Source: Planctomycetaceae bacterium (GTDB taxonomy: Bacteria > Planctomycetota > Planctomycetia > Planctomycetales > Planctomycetaceae). From it: a stretch of 9,524 nt of DNA. Where the stretch lies: the NCBI GenBank assembly GCA_947463775.1, contig CANHVD010000189.1, forward strand, positions 1-9,524, written 5' to 3'. This document shows, piece by piece, positions 5,631-9,524 of this stretch (position 1 is the stretch's first letter; each line of letters begins with the position of its first letter). Position numbers and translations under genes: made by a program. The notes under the pieces were generated by a model. The model did no database searches. It worked only from the letters and a program-made list of their open reading frames with translations, and was not told the DNA's origin.

Positions 5631-6725
5631 ATGCGAAAACTACGTACACGCGCCCGCGGGTTTACTCTGATCGAGCTGCTGGTGGTGATTGCCATCATCG
5701 CGATTCTGGTAGCACTGTTGCTTCCTGCTGTGCAGCAGGCTCGTGAGTCCGCCAGAAAGACTCAATGCCTGAACAATCTGAAGCAACTTGGGCTGGCGAT
5801 GCACAGCTACCATGATTCACATGGGTCTCTTCCGCCTGGAATTATTTCCAATCGCTTGGCCGCTAATGCCGATCTGACACCAAACGGGCTTCGAACCATC
5901 GACCCTACCGAAGCAACAGACCTGTCACGATCATTATCACTCCATGGAACCAGTTGGGCGTTGCATGTATTGCCCTATATCGAACAAGGCAACGTGTTTC
6001 AGATGTGGCGTCCGTTCTTCAACGTTATCAACAACGCAGAGATGGCGAATCAACAGGGAGACTGGCAGAAAGCCGGGTATGCTCCTGCGACATTCGACAT
6101 CAAAGAGTTTTATTGTCCTTCGCGTCGAGGGAATATGGACCGCAAGAACCTGAGTCACAACTTTTATCTCGACTCAGTGTCGGCCAGCAGAGTTTCAACC
6201 GGTCAGATTTCCAGTGGTGGCATTGATTATGCCGGGTGCGCGGGCTCCGGGCTGGTCTTTGATAGTAGTGCCGGACGACCGATGTTTGATCTAACGGCTG
6301 ACCAGATTGCGAACCAGAATCAACAGGTTCGAACGCTTGCTAACAACTTCAATCAGCTCACTGGCAACCTCGGTGTCTTCACAGTCAACAGCTCAGTGCG
6401 TCTTACGGATATCAAGGACGGAACGAGCCATACAATCATGTTTGCAGAGGCCGAGCGTTTTTCTCCATGGCGCGGAATTAACGCCCGTAACGGTGTTCAA
6501 GTCGCTTATGACGGTTGGGCTTGGGGAGGCGCTGCGACTCTTGTTTCAACCATGGATGGCCCGAACAAGATGTTGCACTTTCAGTTCGCCGGGTCTTCAC
6601 ACGGTGACGTCTGCATGGTGGGGCTTTCTGATGGTTCAGCGAAGCCTGTTTCTCAAAACATCGGCCTGAACGTTTGGCAGGCAGCGGGCAATATTTCTGG
6701 TGGAGTGACAACTCAGGGGTTCTGA
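5631..6725 (+). CDS. DUF1559 family protein with type IV prepilin-like N-terminus
   Basis: The protein has 364 residues and an N-terminal prepilin signal: basic leader MRKLRTRARG, predicted cleavage after Gly10, then FTLIELLVVIAIIAILVALL with the conserved Glu at +5 (residue 15), as recognised by prepilin peptidase and followed by N-methylation of Phe. LPAVQQARESARKTQCLNNL and LKQLGLAMHSYHDSHGSLPPG then match the start of the DUF1559 domain, a family present in many copies in planctomycete genomes. Further family-like stretches are DIKDGTSHTIMFAEAE and, near the C-terminus, SHGDVCMVGLSDGSAK (323-338), where DUF1559 proteins carry their H...DG signature. Expected location is the cell envelope, anchored by the N-terminal helix as a pseudopilin. 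No function is established for the family that I can name. It is apparently a monocistronic unit: strong SD before it and a strong terminator after it. Confidence 0.93.
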   Translation: MRKLRTRARGFTLIELLVVIAIIAILVALLLPAVQQARESARKTQCLNNLKQLGLAMHSYHDSHGSLPPGIISNRLAANADLTPNGLRTIDPTEATDLSRSLSLHGTSWALHVLPYIEQGNVFQMWRPFFNVINNAEMANQQGDWQKAGYAPATFDIKEFYCPSRRGNMDRKNLSHNFYLDSVSASRVSTGQISSGGIDYAGCAGSGLVFDSSAGRPMFDLTADQIANQNQQVRTLANNFNQLTGNLGVFTVNSSVRLTDIKDGTSHTIMFAEAERFSPWRGINARNGVQVAYDGWAWGGAATLVSTMDGPNKMLHFQFAGSSHGDVCMVGLSDGSAKPVSQNIGLNVWQAAGNISGGVTTQGF

Positions 6726-6742
6726 TGCTCAGCATATCCCAG

Positions 6743-6784
6743 ACGCCAGGGTTGCGAATTCTCGTCATCCTGGCGTTTTTTTTT
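6743..6784 (+). terminator. Strong intrinsic terminator after the DUF1559 gene
   Basis: ACGCCAGG (6743-6750) pairs with CCTGGCGT (6769-6776); a G-U and a U-A pair extend the stem inward. An uninterrupted run of nine T (6776-6784) follows. It begins 18 bases after the DUF1559 stop and should insulate that gene from the zinc-ribbon gene downstream. Confidence 0.92.
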
Positions 6785-6902
6785 CGCGGGATCTGGAACA
6801 GTAGCCCATGGATGCAGTTAATATGAACAAATTAAGGACTTCATTTCGAACGAATCGGCATCCTGCAGGTTCTTCGTATCTCGTTGACTGAGCGCCACTT
6901 TT

Positions 6903-7844
6903 ATGACCATTCGATATACATGCACCGGCTGTGAGTCGGTGTTGAAGATCAAGGATGAGAAAGCTGGCACAAAGGGCAAGTGCCCCAAATGCAAGGCCGA
7001 GTTTTTAGTTCCCCAGCCGGAGGTGGAAGAATCTGCTGACGTTGCAGCCTCGCCCGTAGACGAGCCAATTGATGAACCGGTAGATTCCGTCGATATGCCA
7101 ATCGAGCTGACTCCGGAAGTGCCGGAATCAGACAGCTTCGATCCGCTCTCGGTGCTGGGGGCATCAGCCGGATCTGTGGGACCGCGGTCATCTCGTAGCG
7201 AATCGGTGGAACGCAAGCCGTCGATGGCTGAAATGATGAAAGACTTCGATGCTGCGAAGAAGGGCAGAGAAAAAAAGGCAACTTCTGAGACAGTTCGTAC
7301 TTCGGCGGTTGCGGCCTCGGCCCTTGAGACCGCTGGGACTGCCGCTGATGCTCTTTCCCGCGCTTATCAGCAAAAGCGAGATTCTGCGTCAGCTCCTTCC
7401 AAATCTGCGAAGGATGTTAAGGCTCAGCAGGAACGAGCACTATTAACGGAGTTCATCACACGGCGAGCGTTACCAGGATTGTTAGTGGTCGGCGTACTCG
7501 TCTACGGTTACTTTTCGTGGATGAATCATGAGCCGTGGACAGGACCGGATTTGTTTGAAGTCACTGGTCAGGTTTCAACTGCAGGAACTCCGGCGGTGGG
7601 AATCCAGGTTTTCTTTGAACCAATCTCAAGCGGTCCCGACGATAATCGCTCTGCTGTCTGGGCCACCACAGATCCCGGTGGGAACTTTCGGTTGATGTAT
7701 GACGCTTCACATTTTGGTTGTCCTGCTGGTGAATACAATATTGGGTTCGCAGGAGTCACTGGAAAGCCACTCAATCGTGCAGAGGGGGCTTTGAAGCTAA
7801 CTGTTAAAGCCAATGAACCGAACGAGTTCAAAATAACCTTGTGA
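6903..7844 (+). CDS. Zinc-ribbon, single-pass membrane protein with C-terminal beta domain
   Basis: This is a 313-residue protein of unknown function with three parts. Residues 1-36 are a zinc ribbon: TCTGC with Cys7/Cys10 and KCPKC with Cys27/Cys30, then KAEFLVP, like the small N-terminal zinc ribbons (MJ0042-type) of many planctomycete proteins. Residues about 40-185 are a probably disordered linker, acidic and Pro-rich at first (EPIDEPVDSVD), then Ala/Ser/Lys-rich. Residues about 189-206 (ALPGLLVVGVLVYGYFSW) are one membrane helix preceded by Arg-Arg, which by the positive-inside rule leaves the zinc ribbon in the cytoplasm. Residues about 217-313 look like a carboxypeptidase-regulatory/transthyretin-like beta domain (VTGQVSTAGTPAVGIQVFFE, TTDPGGNFRL, CPAGEYNIGF), presumably outside the membrane. 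ATG 6903 starts just before the ribbon; no SD is visible. The layout suggests a trans-membrane link between inside and envelope, which is inference only. Confidence 0.82.
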   Translation: MTIRYTCTGCESVLKIKDEKAGTKGKCPKCKAEFLVPQPEVEESADVAASPVDEPIDEPVDSVDMPIELTPEVPESDSFDPLSVLGASAGSVGPRSSRSESVERKPSMAEMMKDFDAAKKGREKKATSETVRTSAVAASALETAGTAADALSRAYQQKRDSASAPSKSAKDVKAQQERALLTEFITRRALPGLLVVGVLVYGYFSWMNHEPWTGPDLFEVTGQVSTAGTPAVGIQVFFEPISSGPDDNRSAVWATTDPGGNFRLMYDASHFGCPAGEYNIGFAGVTGKPLNRAEGALKLTVKANEPNEFKITL

Positions 7845-7978
7845 CATACTTCGATAATCGGTGTCAGCAATACAGATCAATTTTCCGCAAACGTTGAGGA
7901 GTGAATCCGCGGCGTTCTTCGTTGTTCTTCAGCTCACTCAGCACCAGATCCGTTTTTTGACAGAGCATTGTTTCAAAT

Positions 7979-8623
7979 ATGACATCAGTCACCATCATTG
8001 ATTATGGAATGGGAAATCTTCGCAGCGTGCAGAAGGCGTTTGAGCGCATAGGCCAGTCTGCTCATGTAACTTCAGACGTTGCGGAGATTGCTGCGGCAGA
8101 AAGACTGGTCCTGCCCGGTGTTGGAGCGTTCCGAGATGCTATCAGTGCGATTCGAAGGAATGACCTGACTGGCGTTATTCGGGATTACATTGCCGCAGAT
8201 CGGCCGTTTCTTGGGATTTGTCTTGGCATGCAACTGTTGCTCGATGCATCTTTCGAAGATGGTGAGCATGAAGGTCTGGGAGTTATACCCGGCACTGTGC
8301 AGAGGTTTGATCTTTCGTCTGAGTTCAAGATTCCTCACATGGGCTGGAATCAACTGACTCTCGAAGGCAATTCGCAGCATGGATTACTCAGGGAGCTGGG
8401 AACAGAGCCGTGGTTCTACTTCGTTCACAGCTATCACGTGGTTCCCGGCGATAAGTCGTGGATTGCCGCCACGACTGATTATGGTCGTCCGTTTGTCTCC
8501 GTCGTTGCAAAAAGCAATGTTATGGCGACTCAGTTTCACCCCGAGAAAAGTCAGTCGAGCGGGATGCAGTTGTTACGCAACTTTGTTTCGATTGGTGAGT
8601 CGGCAGTTTGCTCGGCCCGATGA
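7979..8623 (+). CDS. hisH: Imidazole glycerol phosphate synthase, glutamine amidotransferase subunit
   Basis: HisH hydrolyses glutamine and channels ammonia to HisF, which converts PRFAR to imidazole glycerol phosphate and AICAR in histidine synthesis. The 214 residues are a class I glutaminase domain of normal length (about 200). Visible motifs: IIDYGMGNLRSV (6-17), the oxyanion-loop PGVGAF (46-51), the nucleophile elbow GICLGMQ with Cys81, the IPHMGWN segment (118-124), FVHSYHV (148-154), and QFHPEKS with catalytic His187 and Glu189. The triad is complete. ATG 7979 gives the standard N-terminus; bases before it (TTTCAAAT) hold no SD, so start-site recognition must be SD-independent or leaderless. 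hisA follows 128 bases later on the same strand; hisF, its obligate partner, is not in the window. Confidence 0.97.
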   Translation: MTSVTIIDYGMGNLRSVQKAFERIGQSAHVTSDVAEIAAAERLVLPGVGAFRDAISAIRRNDLTGVIRDYIAADRPFLGICLGMQLLLDASFEDGEHEGLGVIPGTVQRFDLSSEFKIPHMGWNQLTLEGNSQHGLLRELGTEPWFYFVHSYHVVPGDKSWIAATTDYGRPFVSVVAKSNVMATQFHPEKSQSSGMQLLRNFVSIGESAVCSAR

Positions 8624-8751
8624 TTTGATGCCTTACGGTGCTCTAAGTTTGGTGTGATTGAGTTCGACCGCCGACCATTGTCTGAGCCGAATTTTTCCGT
8701 GAGGCTCTGCGTACTGCCTTCGTGTTTTGAGATTCCTTACAAGCTAAAAAT

Positions 8752-9495
8752 ATGCTTCAGCTTCTTCCCGCCATTGATCTTCTCGATGGCAAATGTGTTC
8801 GTCTTCGTCAGGGAAACTACAACGACAGCACAGTCTTTTCAGACGACCCTGTTGATATGGCACTACGCTGGCGAGATGAAGGGGCTGAGCGACTGCATCT
8901 GGTTGATCTGGACGGTGCAAAAGCAGGGCGTCCCGTGAATCAGAATGTTGTCAGACGTATTGCGGAGGCAACCGGTTTGCCCTGTCAGTTGGGTGGCGGA
9001 ATTCGGAACGAGGACAACATCCGGCTGACGATTGAAGAGGCTGGAGTCGATCGCGTTATCGTCGGAACCAAAGCGCTGCGAGAACCGGATTGGTTCGCAC
9101 AGATGTGTGCGAAGTTTCCTCATCGCCTTGCTCTCGGGCTTGATGCTCGTGATTCGATGGTTGCGACGGACGGATGGCTGGAAGTTTCACAGGTCTCCGT
9201 AACGCAGCTCGCTCAGCGATTTGTCGGAGTTCCGCTGGCGGCCGTGATCTATACAAACATCGCGAACGATGGCATGATGCAGGGCATCGATCAGCAGACG
9301 CTTGACGATTTCGTACGGCTTGCCGAAATGGGGCTTCCTGTGATCGCCTCCGGGGGCGTGACGACGATGGACGACATTGCCGCGCTGAAGAAGATCAATG
9401 CTGAGCAGCCAAATCTGATTGGTGCGATCACTGGTCGTGCCATTTATGAGGGCACCATCCGAGTACGAGAAACCATTGAGTTCCTGCGAACTTAG
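8752..9495 (+). CDS. hisA: ProFAR isomerase (phosphoribosylformimino-AICAR-phosphate isomerase)
   Basis: HisA performs the Amadori rearrangement of ProFAR to PRFAR, the step immediately before HisHF. The 247 residues match the family's usual length (about 240-250) and form a single (beta/alpha)8 barrel. Evidence: LLPAIDLLDGKCVRLRQG (4-21) with general-base Asp9, HLVDLDGAKAG (49-59), QLGGGIR (79-85) for one phosphate site, VIVGTKAL (102-109), LGLDARD (128-134) with Asp131 at the second catalytic position, IYTNIANDGMMQGID (166-180), VIASGGV (197-203) and IGAITGRAIYEG (223-234) for the other phosphate site. The DGM..G sequence and Asp131 favour HisA over the paralogue HisF. ATG 8752 is the only plausible start, since an in-frame TGA lies at 8728-8730 and no other start codon intervenes. 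No SD is present (CTAAAAAT before ATG). It is complete, ending at TAG 9493-9495. Confidence 0.97.
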   Translation: MLQLLPAIDLLDGKCVRLRQGNYNDSTVFSDDPVDMALRWRDEGAERLHLVDLDGAKAGRPVNQNVVRRIAEATGLPCQLGGGIRNEDNIRLTIEEAGVDRVIVGTKALREPDWFAQMCAKFPHRLALGLDARDSMVATDGWLEVSQVSVTQLAQRFVGVPLAAVIYTNIANDGMMQGIDQQTLDDFVRLAEMGLPVIASGGVTTMDDIAALKKINAEQPNLIGAITGRAIYEGTIRVRETIEFLRT

Positions 9496-9524
9496 ACTGA
9501 TATTCTGCGTTGTCTCAGCGAGAA

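Noticed and set aside
5299..5649. 116-codon minus-strand frame between the aminotransferase and the DUF1559 gene
   Set aside because: It overlaps conserved aminotransferase coding sequence and the DUF1559 SD and start; low-complexity composition and no family features.
7896..7960. Short GTG-started frame after GAGGA, upstream of hisH
   Set aside because: The SD-like bases abut the GTG with no spacer and the 19-codon frame has no features.
7957..7983. Perfect -35 box TTGACA at 7957-7962 with TATGAC at 7978-7983 as hisH promoter
   Set aside because: The spacer is only 15 bases and the -10 match overlaps the hisH start codon, so it could not transcribe the full gene; the TTGACA is probably chance.

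Overview
The window reads as chromosomal DNA of a planctomycete, probably of the Planctomycetaceae/Gimesia-like group. The evidence is indirect but consistent: a type IV prepilin-like DUF1559 protein (FTLIELLVVIAIIAILVALL start), a lipoprotein with bacterial leucine-rich repeats, and a protein joining an N-terminal CxxC/CxxC zinc ribbon to one membrane helix and a small beta domain. All three gene types are heavily expanded in planctomycetes. Genes are loosely spaced, GC content is moderate, and several starts lack a Shine-Dalgarno sequence. I see no RNA genes, insertion sequences, CRISPR arrays, phage genes or attachment sites.

Layout: (1) 3-1259, the 3' part of valS, open at the left edge; it carries an unusual four-cysteine insertion after the catalytic domain. 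(2) 1426-2559, proB, glutamate 5-kinase with a C-terminal PUA domain. (3) 2689-3936 on the minus strand, an LRR lipoprotein that converges on proB and has its own intrinsic terminator at 2621-2654. (4) 3937-4286, a 350-base divergent intergenic region with one hairpin. (5) 4287-5420, a fold-type-I PLP aminotransferase. (6) 5631-6725, a DUF1559 pseudopilin-like protein with a strong SD and a strong terminator at 6743-6784. (7) 6903-7844, the zinc-ribbon/transmembrane/beta-domain protein. (8) 7979-8623 hisH and 8752-9495 hisA, two histidine biosynthesis steps in order.

How the genes relate: valS, proB, the aminotransferase, hisH and hisA all belong to amino acid metabolism or charging, but spacing (128 to 210 bases) and intervening terminators argue against one operon. 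The firmest functional link is hisH-hisA: HisA makes PRFAR, the substrate of the HisH-HisF synthase, and hisF is not in the window. The LRR, DUF1559 and zinc-ribbon proteins look like lineage-specific envelope proteins of unknown role lying between housekeeping genes.

I found no clear new multi-gene system. The points most worth following are the zinc-ribbon insertion in ValRS, its local resemblance to the zinc ribbon of the protein at 6903-7844, and the split between SD-bearing and SD-less starts.
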